Below, piece after piece: positions 42,101 through 51,700 of a stretch of 64,000 nt of DNA. The position numbers were made by a program, and so were the translations under genes. The notes under the pieces were generated by a model. It ran no database searches. It saw only the letters and a list, made by a program, of their open reading frames with translations, and was not told where the DNA came from. Position 1 is the first letter of the stretch; each line of letters starts with the position of its first letter. The stretch covers positions 3,088,614 to 3,152,613 of the forward strand of contig CM030932.1 in the NCBI GenBank assembly GCA_018136815.1, written 5' to 3'. The stretch comes from Isochrysis galbana. Taxonomy: Eukaryota > Haptophyta > Isochrysidales > Isochrysidaceae.

Positions 42101-42125
42101 ACATGCCTACGAGTTAGATGCGTAA
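39101..42125 (+). pseudogene. LINE copy D: 5' end, ORF1 with CCCH fingers, endonuclease start
   Basis: It starts with the hairpin CTATCGTT-AA-AACGATAG (39101-39118), then ATG at 39123 (MERAPPPALAAAALAMMDEE). A one-base change in the C-run at about 39233-39239 shifts the frame, which then continues to 39805. A 748-bp element is inserted there. Without it the frame continues exactly (RQGRGLTLPPPTATQVALLD) to 40705, where a 7-bp duplication CCATAAG shifts it again. The main part 40824-42125 has a helical domain, then two CCCH fingers (CKRFPNGKCP...ACNRSH; FCALGAECRYLH) and, in the same frame, the APE endonuclease start VTIVSYNINGAG...ILLLQELH. It stops at 42123-42125; RT is absent. Confidence 0.8.
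39806..40553 (-). mobile_element. terminal-hairpin element family M, full-length copy 5
   Basis: 748 bp from TTAACTTCTTAATAGTCTCACC to the hairpin AACCAAGT-ATAA-ACTTAGTT (40534-40553). It is flanked by the exact 18-bp direct repeat GACAAGGCAGAGGACTAA (39788-39805 and 40554-40571), so its borders are firm. It is the inverted counterpart of 6204-6950. Excising it with one repeat restores the LINE ORF1 frame. The minus strand reads HGGARAPLSLHSSPTVGEEP and then LLACLMACQEATALLTHSL. Confidence 0.9.
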
Positions 42126-42454
42126 TAGAATCTAAAGAATTGGAACTAATATCAATAAAAAAATCTTCTTAAAAATCACCGCTACACGTGCGGCGTAAGG
42201 CAGTGTGCTTGTGGACCTCCCTTCTACCCAACCTTAACCCCTAACAACCCCCTCCCCCTTTCCCAGTTCCCTCTTTGGTGGAGAGCCGGTTCCGGGGAGG
42301 CCGCGCGCACTGCCTCGGCCAGGAGCTGGAGTGGAAGGGGCGGGAGACTGTGGCTTTATCTTTTTGCTCGGGCTTGGCTAGTTCATTCCTCCCTTGTGTC
42401 TCATGAGGTCCTCAGCGCTTTCTTCCAAATTCTTCCCATATCGGTTCACCCATC
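42126..42454. other. no gene seen
   Basis: Begins with AATAAAAAAATCTTCTTAAAA, which may be a degenerate element end. The rest is unremarkable. Confidence 0.4.
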
Positions 42455-42946
42455 TCAATTGATGTTTCGCATATCTAAGCCTCTTGCCGCCTGTAAGAGG
42501 TCATCCGATACTTCTAGGTTAAAGTCTTTGTCTACTATGTAAAGAGGGCTTAGCATTTTCCTAATGTGTTTGTTACTCGGGGCGTGCAGCCCCATGTTAT
42601 TTCGTTGTTTCGTCAGCCTTTGAAAGAAGCCAACCTTTGCCTTTGCTAGTAGGTGGTACCTTGTAAGAATTGCTCTAAGGATCGATTTAACGGACCTACC
42701 GTCCGCGTTGCCGTACTGAATGTTGTAGAAGTCCGTGAGGATATACCTCCACGCCAGGATACCCAAGTATCCCGAGGAGGGATGAGGCCTGTCCACTTGG
42801 TAGCAAAAGAGACGATGGGCTATTTCAGAGCCCGGCCTAAGGACTATCCCTAGAAGTCCTTCTATGAATTCGAAGATGGGCTCGCCAAATTGCGGTCTGA
42901 AAGCGCGCGGCGCGATGTGTTCGCCGTAGATTTTCAAAGTCGACAA
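42455..42946 (-). pseudogene. possible retroelement polymerase C-terminal fragment
   Basis: A 163-codon frame with protein-like composition: FRPQFGEPIFEFIEGLLGIV, SSGYLGILAWRYILTDFYNI, SVKSILRAILTRYHLLAKAK and SPLYIVDKDFNLEVSDDLLQ. I do not recognise a catalytic motif. Position beside the LINE and composition suggest transposon origin, but a host exon is possible. Confidence 0.3.
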
Positions 42947-43082
42947 GGGTATGTGAAATATTGTTGTATAAATGAATATGATCTATAATTGATGGAACGA
43001 CACCTCAGTCATATTCTATGTTTCTTACGTAATTGTGTACCTCGGGTACCATATGGGCACCGTACGTAGATATAGAAAAGTT

Positions 43083-43360
43083 GTTATGCGCACGCACTGC
43101 GTCCCGCGGGGGACCCGATGCACATCGCGCCATGCACCTGGGTGATTGCAACTCATCACACCTGTCCATCCAGTGTTATTACACTGCCTGTTCACGTGAC
43201 GGTGTGCATTGGGTAGTGATGAAATGGTGCTTTTGTGTCCGCTTACTTAGCGTTTTCGTACATATACATAACGTTAGACTGATTAGCCGCAGGTGTTAGG
43301 CGTGTTCCGAAAAGTGGGGTACCGTGGGGAAAAAGTTGCTATGCGCACGCGCCGCGTCCT
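43083..43360. repeat. GC palindromic repeat units
   Basis: GCGCACGCACTGCGTCC, CCGATGCACATCGCGCCATG (43083-43135) and TTGCTATGCGCACGCGCCGCGTCC (43338-43361) are inverted members of the family at 24.66-24.93 and 26.36 kb. Between them is unremarkable sequence. Confidence 0.55.
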
Positions 43361-43409
43361 CGCGCCTCCAAATCCATACTAACATAACCTTCTAAGTGAA
43401 AACAAAACT

Positions 43410-43840
43410 ATCAACTGGCCCTCTTTTGACGGAACGCGACTTGATGGAAGCGTTGCCCAAAGTGTAGACCGAAACGCGGATTGTGCAAGGTTAGGGAGTG
43501 TGCGGCAGCGCGCAGGGGCAGCCAATGCTTGTGAGCCCGGCTCTAGCGCTGACCACGCGCTAGAAGCAGCAGGGGAGGCCGGGGGTTGTCTCCATGATGA
43601 TGATGACTCGGAGTAGTGTGCTGAGAGAGAAGCTTGCTGGTCTGTCGAATGTGCGTGCAATTTCGACACAACTTTTTGTTTAGGTGATGAATCGGCGATT
43701 GCTTTTGTGCTCGGCGCAGAGGGTGCATGGGCCATGCCCCCAATGCCTCTTTGCGCCTCCTAACACCTTTCAGTCCATTTTTATACTAGTAATAATTTAC
43801 GAAAAACGTTGCTCAATGAGAAGCTCTAGCCTCTAATGGG
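43410..43840 (+). repeat. second copy of the 23.94-24.32 kb block (inverted)
   Basis: 43455-43840 matches 24320-23935 inverted. The plus strand carries the CCCAAAGTGTAGACCGAAACGCGG part of the Cys-rich frame, here with a stop (TAG), so the frame is broken. 43416-43441 (GGCCCTCTTTTGACGGAACGCGACTT) also matches 26589-26614 at the 3' end of the DDE fragment. Confidence 0.75.
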
Positions 43841-45120
43841 GTTCGTAGACGAGTACATACAATGAACGTACGAAGCGGGAACATGACAGATAACTGCTGG
43901 TGAAGGAACATCATTTACATTCAAACGAAAGCAGCAAGGTGAGGTCGGGGGGGTTGAGGATGAGGTCGGGGGGGTTGAGGATGTGACTAGACCATCTGCT
44001 ATTCTGGATGCCATCCAACAACAAACACCAGCAAGACTACGTGTGCACCATGCGAGAGAATTGGTGACATCTTTATAGGATGTAAGTGAGATGCGTGAGG
44101 CCATAGGACGAAAATCGAATCTTTGTGCCTTGACTGTGCATGGGAACATTCGGTTTGCTGTCGCAAGAATTCCCCGCCGATACACCCTGGCTCTCGTGTG
44201 AACTGCCCCGTCTCGAAGTACTCGTCCAAGCCTCGCGCACTCGTGGACATTGCCTCTTCTTGAGCGCAAGCACATCGTGGAGGCTATCGCTGCTTGCGCT
44301 CCTTGTGCCTCTCGCAATTGGCCTCTCGCACCCGCAGATGCTTCGCGCTGTACATGCCTTGGAGCTCGAATGTTCTGCGCGCGGCATCCTTCTTGCTACG
44401 CTGTTTGCTGGGCACGCCGTCCTCTCCCGAGACCTTATGTGGCATCTCGCCGAGTAAGGGTCACGCGGAGAGATGGACGAGATGGAGGCAGAGAGAGAGA
44501 GACTGAGAGAGCGGAGAGCGAGAACTGCGCCTCGAGCAGGAGTCGGTTGACGACCTGAACCTGTCCTGGCCTGGGAGGGCTTAGTCATGGAATAGGGATA
44601 TGGAGATAGTTCTAGAGCCCGTACTCACCGGCTCTTCCACACAAAGGAACCTGTCTGCTGAATGAGTTTTGTAGTAGTGATATCCGTAGTCCCGGAGGAA
44701 GTAATCGGGACCTCGTGTGTTTCTGTGTGTTTCTATCGCGGTGGTGCCCAGCAGGCAACTACCGCCCTAGATTGGGCCGGGCCAGAGTTTCGTTTGAGAC
44801 CCACCCAAATTTTGTTTCGATATTTCGCTTCCCTTGACCCAAATTTTGCAGCTTATTTCGACTGAAATTCGACCTTGCACCTTTAATTCGATCGAAATAT
44901 CGACATTTTACATTTTGCTCTTCGGCGTGCCAGGCGAGGCGTATTATTAAGTGCTAAGTGCACGAGGCATAGAAATGATAGAAATTTTCTAGAAATGGCA
45001 GCATCACACTGTACATCACACAGCTCTACAAGTCAAACCTGAGAGCCCACATGACACATATGTGACCACAGCCCCACACATCTCACATCTCGTCGCAACC
45101 CGCACGATTGAGCTCAAATC
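43841..45120. other. no recognised gene
   Basis: 43938-43985 is a tandem GAGGTCGGGGGGGTTGAGGAT duplication. A plus-strand frame at 44140-44457 with a hydrophobic stretch (WRLSLLALLVPLAIGLSH) may be real but is not recognised. 44790-44920 is AT-richer, with TTCGA palindromes. Confidence 0.35.
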
Positions 45121-45124
45121 AGCA

Positions 45125-46042
45125 TCAACCCACGATCCTCCTGTTGTACCGACTCATCAAAGACCTCGGGTGCATGTTCGGCCCGCTATAGTGCGGGTTG
45201 TACCATATGGGCTGGGAGAGCGCTCCGTCCCTACTCATCTTTAGCGGTTGTAATTGTAGCATTCTCACATTTGCTATGGCTTGCTTCCAGAATGCAGGGN
45301 NNNNNNNNNNNNNNNNNNNNNNNNNNNNNNNNNNNNNNNNNNNNNNNNNNNNNNNNNNNNNNNNNNNNNNNNNNNNNNNNNNNNNNNNNNNNNNNNNNNC
45401 TTTCTTCCGGCCGCCGACACCAACATCATGGACATTTTTCATAGTTGTTGTCGCCACCGAGCCGTCCTCATCGCTATCGCCGCCGTTGTGATGACCGGCA
45501 GCTACAGCAGAGCTGCTGCCACTAGAGCTCGGCGCGCTTGCGGTCAACAACGCCAGGCTTTGCTGCTTTAGGTGCAGCTGCGACGCAGCGCGTGCAGCCT
45601 TATTTGCGGCAGTGCGCGCCGCAAACTCCTCATTCTCACGCTTCTCTCGAGCCTCAAACGCAGAGATGTCTTGCTCCATACCCGCTAAGTTTGCGAGTGG
45701 CTCCCAAGAGTCGTGCTTGGCGTCGAAACCCTTCCAGCGGATGAGGTAGCGCAGGGTGCCCTTGGCTGTGCCCTTGGCGACGATGTGGTCCACCTCCCAA
45801 AGCTCATTCGCGTTGGTGGACGTGGACGTGCGCTGCTTCCGCTTCCCGACACACTCCGTTGGTTGGCCAAAGAGCATCTCAGCAGAGAGGCATGCACCAA
45901 GGCAGGCGGCCATCCCAGAGCGTACGAGCCAGGTACGCACATGTGGCGGCTTAGATGTCCTCCCACGAGATCGTAGTGGTGCACATCCAAGCCGCCTCCC
46001 CACAGCACTGGCGCGCACCGCGGCGAACAGTTTCGCCGCCAT
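45125..46042 (-). CDS. chromodomain protein, probable N-terminal part of a hAT transposase
   Basis: On the minus strand the ATG at 46042 opens MAAKLFAAVRASAVGRRLGC. Residues about 80-130 are a chromodomain: ELWEVDHIVAKGTAKGTLRY, then LIRWKGFDAKHDSWEPLANL (aromatic positions W, Y, W, W in place), followed by an acidic helix. Chromodomains bind methyl-lysine on histones. A gap (45300-45399) follows RGRKK-type basic sequence; beyond it the frame reads FWKQAIANVRMLQLQPLKMS and SQPIWYNPHYSGPNMHPRSL before a stop at 45125. The gene lies 270 bp inside a hAT end (46310) and points into the element, so I infer it is the first exon(s) of the transposase whose C-terminus is at 3378-4403. Confidence 0.75.
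   Translation of the reverse strand: MAAKLFAAVRASAVGRRLGCAPLRSRGRTSKPPHVRTWLVRSGMAACLGACLSAEMLFGQPTECVGKRKQRTSTSTNANELWEVDHIVAKGTAKGTLRYLIRWKGFDAKHDSWEPLANLAGMEQDISAFEAREKRENEEFAARTAANKAARAASQLHLKQQSLALLTASAPSSSGSSSAVAAGHHNGGDSDEDGSVATTTMKNVHDVGVGGRKKXXXXXXXXXXXXXXXXXXXXXXXXXXXXXXXXXXPAFWKQAIANVRMLQLQPLKMSRDGALSQPIWYNPHYSGPNMHPRSLMSRYNRRIVG
45300..45399. other. assembly gap (100 N)
   Basis: Exactly 100 N, inside the chromodomain gene. Confidence 0.98.
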
Positions 46043-46114
46043 GTGCGGAGGAGCAAGTGGGGGGGGGGGGGGAGGGGGGGGGACAATGATGCGGGAGGAG
46101 GGGCGATATTCATA

Positions 46115-46310
46115 GTAGGGGGTGCTAAAACAAAACTTTGGAGAGCACCTACTATCTAGTTATATTATATATCTAGATAACAAGGAGCTCAGAGGAGCTA
46201 ATAGTATCTAACAAGTTGGTGCTTCAGAGCTAATAGTATCTAACAAGTTAGCAAATTTCACTAATAGTTTCTAACTAGATAGCCCCAAACCAAACCTATT
46301 CCACACCTTA
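46115..46310 (-). repeat. 5' end of hAT element: TIR and subterminal repeats
   Basis: Read on the minus strand the element starts TAAGGTGTGGAA (46310-46299), the exact complement of the 3' end at 4644. It is followed by two CTTGTTAGATACTATTAGCTC repeats in the same orientation as at 4.54-4.59 kb. The target duplication CCTCCCAG is at 46318-46311. Confidence 0.82.
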
Positions 46311-46590
46311 CTGGGAGGTGGTCCGAGGCGCCTTTTCCTGTAAAGAGCGCCGGGTGCGGGCCAATGGCTTGCCAGTTAATATTGGAGCACGTTATAGGTG
46401 TGTATATTCTGTCTATCCTCGTATGGATGGTCCCCGAGAGTCTGGTGAAGCCTCCTATGGACATTTGATCGCTCAATTCGACTGATGTCCCACAATTGGC
46501 GGAACGACACCTTACGACCGCCCAGGCGGGGTTGGGCAGACAGCCGAAGAAACGAATCGACATGAATGATATACACCCATTATTCACGAT
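46311..46590 (-). pseudogene. LINE copy C: endonuclease end, inverted
   Basis: The minus-strand frame contains GTIHTRIDRIYTPITCSNIN and LFTGKGASDHLPV, the final APE block (TRIDRIY...SDHLPV). It breaks at the hAT target site immediately after SDHLPV, which is exactly where LINE copy A begins. It joins a plus-strand LINE tail on its right. Confidence 0.78.
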
Positions 46591-46996
46591 AGGTACAAGA
46601 GGAAAGCTAGAACCTAGTTTCCTAGTTTAGAGTTACAAGCGCTAACCACCTCTCGTTGGGGGTGGCACATACAATAGCCGAGGGACCCGACTCAGAGCAA
46701 AACTGAGACGAGCGACACCACGGCGGGACAAGTGTTTATGGGAACAAACAGCCGACCACCTCGTGAGAGAGAGACGTGATAGTCCGCCCACCAGCCACAC
46801 GACCGCACTAGACCAACAACAGGCCTGCCCGGAACCCGCGCTCTGAACTAGGCTCGTGGTAGCGCACCCGAGCCGAACCCCGGATACCGAAGACAAAGGA
46901 ATGAAGGGGGGAAGGGGAGGAGGTGGAGGGAAGGGAAGATAAGGGCGATGTCAGAAAGGATGGGGAAGATAGTAGGTGTGTAGCCCAGAATCTCTT
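46500..46996 (+). mobile_element. LINE copy C: 3' tail
   Basis: Close match to 5705-6196 (GGGCAGACAGCCGAAGAAA, AACAGGCCTGCCCGGAACCC, GGTAGCGCACCCGAGCCGAA), ending GTAGGTGTGTAGCCCAGAAT, then CTTCAGATG and a T9 run at about 47004-47012. Together with the inverted piece on its left it has the twin-priming layout. Confidence 0.85.
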
Positions 46997-47035
46997 CAGA
47001 TGTTTTTTTTTACATCCGCAACACGTTTCCCTTTC

Positions 47036-47410
47036 TTATTGTGAGAGGGCATGGGCGTGTAGAAGACAAGCTGATTGGGGAACGAGGGGGAGGGGGTGGG
47101 AGGAGGCGGGGGCATGAATGAGGGATCGCGGAGCGCAGCTCGCCTGGCATGAGCGACGTGCTGTAGCGCCGGGGAGGAGAGGCAGCTCGACCTCCATGAC
47201 GTGCGTGTGCCGAGGGCTCTTCGGGTCGAGGGCGAACGCGTCGATATGCCGTGCCAGCAGGCAGCGTACGCGCTGCTTCCGGGACGGCGACAATTGCTCA
47301 TAGCGAAGCCTAACGAGTGTCGATTCGCGAATGCGACATAAGACCGGGGGCGCATGGGCATGGTCGTCCACAGATGCTCCATTAGGCTGATATTAGGTCC
47401 TGATATCATG
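47036..47410 (-). pseudogene. Ty3/gypsy pol fragment before the RT
   Basis: The minus strand reads STLVRLRYEQLSPSRKQRVR, CLLARHIDAFALDPKSPRHT and HVMEVELPL, the linker between protease and reverse transcriptase in gypsy pol (LxxxxxxFAxxxxxxGxxxxxxHxIxL). About 110 codons remain. 47400-47450 holds GATATTAGGTC/CTGATATCAGG palindromes. Confidence 0.6.
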
Positions 47411-47539
47411 ATATTAGGTCCTCTAGACCTGATGGCCTGATGGCTTGATATCAGGTCATGACGAGGTCAGGCGATCCCCCAGATACGGTATCCTATATCT
47501 CCCAAGCAGGCTCACGCTCAAGCACGTCAAAGGTCATCA

Positions 47540-47875
47540 AATGGTAAATTATGGTTGCCTACATCTTGCATCTTGACGAAACCGTGTCCACGCAACCAGT
47601 CTGACGAAACCGTGTCCACGCGCATCATATCCATGATTCCTGCTCTTCTTCGGCTCTCTGCGAGACCAATCTTCTTGCTTCTTGGATTCGCGGCCGTTTC
47701 GAATCTGCGCGGGGCATTCACAGACATTTCCCCGCGCACGCTCTCACTTTGTCACTCTTAGTTTCGCGTGCGTTTGCGTGAATGTGCGTGCGCGTGAATG
47801 TAGTGAGAATCTTATCCTGTGACTGGAGGGGCGCGATGCGAGATGCGAGCGGCGATGGCGCTCGGGGGGCACCAC
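47540..47875 (+). repeat. copia 3'-end / LTR-like segment, second copy
   Basis: Inverted match to 12340-12700: ACGAAACCGTGTCCACGC, GATTCGCGGCCGTTTCGAAT, CCCCGCGCACGCTCTCACTT and GTTTCGCGTGCGTTTG. Part of the large inverted repeat. Confidence 0.7.
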
Positions 47876-48295
47876 AGGCGCCGTGACGCTGTCTGTCGCT
47901 CCTCGTGTGACCTGCGGACGCGGCACAGACACAGTCATCAGGAGTTCAGTGACCTGCGGACGCGGCACGGAGAGAGTATATACGCAGATTCCCACAAACC
48001 GTTTAGACTATGGGCGCAGAGAGCCGCGACCCCGCCGACGGCTTAGATCTCGAGGAGGAGGTGCATCTGCCCCTGCGCGCGCGAGGCCTCTCCCACCGTT
48101 GCCGCCACCCCAACCCCGCCTCTCTCTCTCTCCCCCCCCACGGCGACCCCCCTGCTTCCGGAGCTCAGATCTCAACCAAAGAAAGTCAGAGGTGCTCTCA
48201 TCACACGAACGTGGAGGCCCTCCCCCCGCCCCCCCCCCCCCACCCCCCCTTCCCGCCCCCCCTCCGCGTCCGCGCGGGCGGGGGAGAGACTGGTC

Positions 48296-48700
48296 GTAGT
48301 CGCCATTGAGTGAGCTGTGGTACTCCTAGAGCATCGAGTCGAGAGCCCCAGCATCTATCGATGTGCTGCTTCTGCGGGGGGGAGGGACAGGGCCGAGAGA
48401 AGCGGACCTTCCCCCCGCCCCCCCCCCCCCCTCCCCCCTCCCCCCCTCTCCCTCGTCGAATCCTCTCGTCTTCTCTTCTCTTCCCCTCTTCCTCTCCTCT
48501 CTGACTTAGATGTTGTTCTCTAGAGGAAGAGGGAGAGGGGGGGAGGGGGGAGGGGGGGGGGGGGGCGGGGGGAAGGTCCGCTTCTCTCGGCCCTGTCCCT
48601 CCCCCCCGCAGAAGCAGCACATCGATAGATGCTGGGGCTCTCGACTCGATGCTCTAGGAGTACCACAGCTCACTCAATGGCGACTACGACCAGTCTCATC
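48296..48700. repeat. local inverted duplication around G/C homopurine tracts
   Basis: 48296-48412 (GTCGCCATTGAGTGAGCTG, GAGCATCGAGTCGAGAGCCC, ATCGATGTGCTGCTTCTGCG) is repeated inverted at 48580-48692, with C-, then G-rich tracts between. The start codon region of the FG-GAP gene is thus present twice, facing each other. Confidence 0.85.
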
Positions 48701-51700
48701 GGACTCGCCGACGAGCGTCACGCGACAGCAACGCAGACCGGCTCGGATGACCTCGCCTCAGCCAGCCCTCGTCAGGATTCTCAGAAGTGGATCTGGATGC
48801 CGACAATGAGCAAGGTATGTGTCGGCGACCCGACCCACCATAAGTGTGTTGCGTCTTATGCTGCCCTCAACGATCCCTGAATCTTCACAGTGCACTCGAT
48901 TCTGTGCTTGATTGCTTCCTCCTTCTGTGCGCCAGTTGCCAAGCATGACAACGATGAGACGAAGAGGCAGCAGGCGCTCTTTAGACCGAGTCATGCGGAC
49001 AGCGAGTGCACCATTTATTTCTACTACTGTGCTCTTCCTTGGGCTGGCCTTTGCCGACATGGCGAGCGCAGCAATGGCCACGAATTCATCGGCCGCGTCC
49101 ACTCTGCTACCAGAGCCGATTCTGGACACCATCATCTCCATCGCGAGTGCGAATGCGAGACTCGCACTGGGCAATGCAAGCGGGGTCTCCATCAACATTG
49201 AACCTGACAAAGCACGAGAAATGCCGCCATCCCCCCCCCCCCTTCCACTGCATCCTCCGAGCCTTTCGATGTCAGAAGCTCTCCTCCCCCTTCCCCCACA
49301 CCCACTCCCACAACCACCGCCTTTCCCACCGTTGCCGCCACCACACCCGCCTCTCCCCCCACGACGACCCCTGGGGAGTTGGTTCGATGTTGATGACATG
49401 AGTCGACGACGCTTTCCCCAACCTCCAGATTCCCGTGTCATCGGGCCGACCGTACCAGCCTGTGACAACGATGCGCATCGCATTGGCTGTGTCGCTATCC
49501 CTCGTACAGTATTTCCAGTTTCGCCCCCTTGGGCAGGCAAGTTGCACATGACTCCGCCGACTTGCTCAAGGCCACCTCGCCCCGGCGGTTGTGTTCTCGG
49601 TCTTCCAGTGTCGGTCGAGACCATCTCAAAGCTCGTCCCTGTACCGAAGACTTTCTATGAGGACGGCGCCAGCATTTCGACGGACACGACCACCACCGCT
49701 GCGCTAGCATTCGGGGACCTCGACGGTGATGGACACCTGGACTTGCTGGTAGCCAGTATCGACGGTGCCAATCGCGTACATCGAGGCAACAGCATGGGTG
49801 GTCTGAACGAGCCCGATGAGCTTCTAAGCGGCCAGGAAAGTACGTACGCACTGGCGCTCGGAGACATTGACGGCGACGGCCAAATCGATCTGCTCTTGGG
49901 CAATGATGCTGTGGCCAACCAATGGCTTCGAGGAAACGGCTCGGGTCACTTTGAGGAAGTTGTCTCCCTTCCAGGCGGCGCGCAGAGCACGCGTGCACTG
50001 GCAGTAGGAGATGTGGATGGCGATGGTTGGCTCGATGTCGTGGTGGGAAACAGCGGCTCCCCTAACCAGCTCTTACGCGGAGATGGCAACGGCGGCTTCA
50101 GAGGAGTTGAAAATTTACCCGGAGGCAGTCGGGCTACGTGGGCCATCGCGCTTGGCGACGTGGACGACGATGGCGCTCTCGACATTATCATGGGGAATCG
50201 CTTGACTTCGAACCAGCTGCTGCGTGGTGATGGCGTGGGCGGATTTGCGGATGTGCTTGAGCTGCCCGACAGCGCACAAAACACTTACGCGTTGGCTCTG
50301 GGTGATGTGGACGGGGATGGACGGCTCGACCTCATCGTGGGCAACGAGGGAGCTGCCAATCAGTTTCTTCGCGGTGTGATTGGCAACAGCTTTGAGAACG
50401 CCGTGAATCTGCCAGGCGGCAGTCGTAATACCCGTGCGATTGCATTGGGGGATGTGGACGGTGACGGCCAGCTTGACGTGGTTGTCGGCAATTTCGGCGC
50501 CCCGAACCAGATCCTGCATGGAGACGGAGAGGGCGGCTTCACGGCTGTCGAGGAGGTTGATGTCGACAGTTTTACGTGGGCGTTGGCTCTCGGCGACATC
50601 AATCTCGACGGCCGCCTCGACATTGCTTCTGGTAATGCGGGAGCAGACAAGGTTTTTCGAGGCAACGGTACCCGAGCCCTCTCAACTTTCCAAGATCTGA
50701 CAACTCTACCTAACGTTGGCGGTCCACTGCGTGACCTTGCGCTTGGCGATATGGACGGAGACGGTCGGCTTGACATATTCCTTGGGATCTACACGGAGCA
50801 TAACCGCATGCTGCGGGGGGATGGCGCCGGCGGCTTCTTGGAGGACATACCTCTCCCTGGAGGAAGAACTTGGACGATAGCAATCGCTCTAGGCGATCTG
50901 AATCGCGATGGCCGGCTGGATGGAGTCGTTGCTAATCATCGGTATGGCCAACTGCTCACATCCGGGGAGAGTGGCTACACAGCCATCAATTTCAATCTTC
51001 ATCCTTGGCCGGGCTACCCCCTTCCACCTGCGACGATTGGTTCCATGGCTCTTGGCGACGTTGATAACGATGGTTGGCTCGACATGGTGGCCGACATCTC
51101 CACAGTGGTCCACGAGAAAAATCGTTGCGTTGATGTTCCGATGGTGGACCCTGAGAACTGCATTGAAATTACGGACAGGACGTGGTTTTTTTCACGTCTT
51201 CTCTTCTTGCTCCGCGGCGACGGAAAGGGTGGCTTCAGACCGATCGAGGTCTTACCAATCGATAGATTCTATGACAGTGAAGTTCAATTTAAGAAGCACT
51301 ACCCACGTCCTGTGGCTCTCGGCGACATCAACGGCGACGGCTGGCTCGATGTGGTCGTCGGCATTGGAAACGTACCCTCCAGTGTCATGTTCAATAATGG
51401 CAGGGGCTCATTCCAACGGGCAACAACTTTGGGTGACAAGAAGCGGTACACGCGCGCGATAGCGCTAGGGGATGTGACTGGCGACGGCTGGCTCGACGTG
51501 GTCGTCGCCAATTACGGCAGCCCCAGCCAGCTTCATCGTAGTGATGGTGTGGGAGGCCTAGAGGATCCGGTCGACCTTCCTGGACCAGCGTTGAACGCTC
51601 GGGCGCTATCGCTCGGCGATGTGGATGGCGACGGCTGGCTGGATATTCTGGTGGGCACCGATGATACCGCCGTCCAGCTCTTCCGAGGTGACGGCGCTGG

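Noticed and set aside
44073-44588. 171-codon minus-strand frame
   Set aside because: Composition is Ser/Arg-rich with no motif, and a competing plus-strand frame is equally long.
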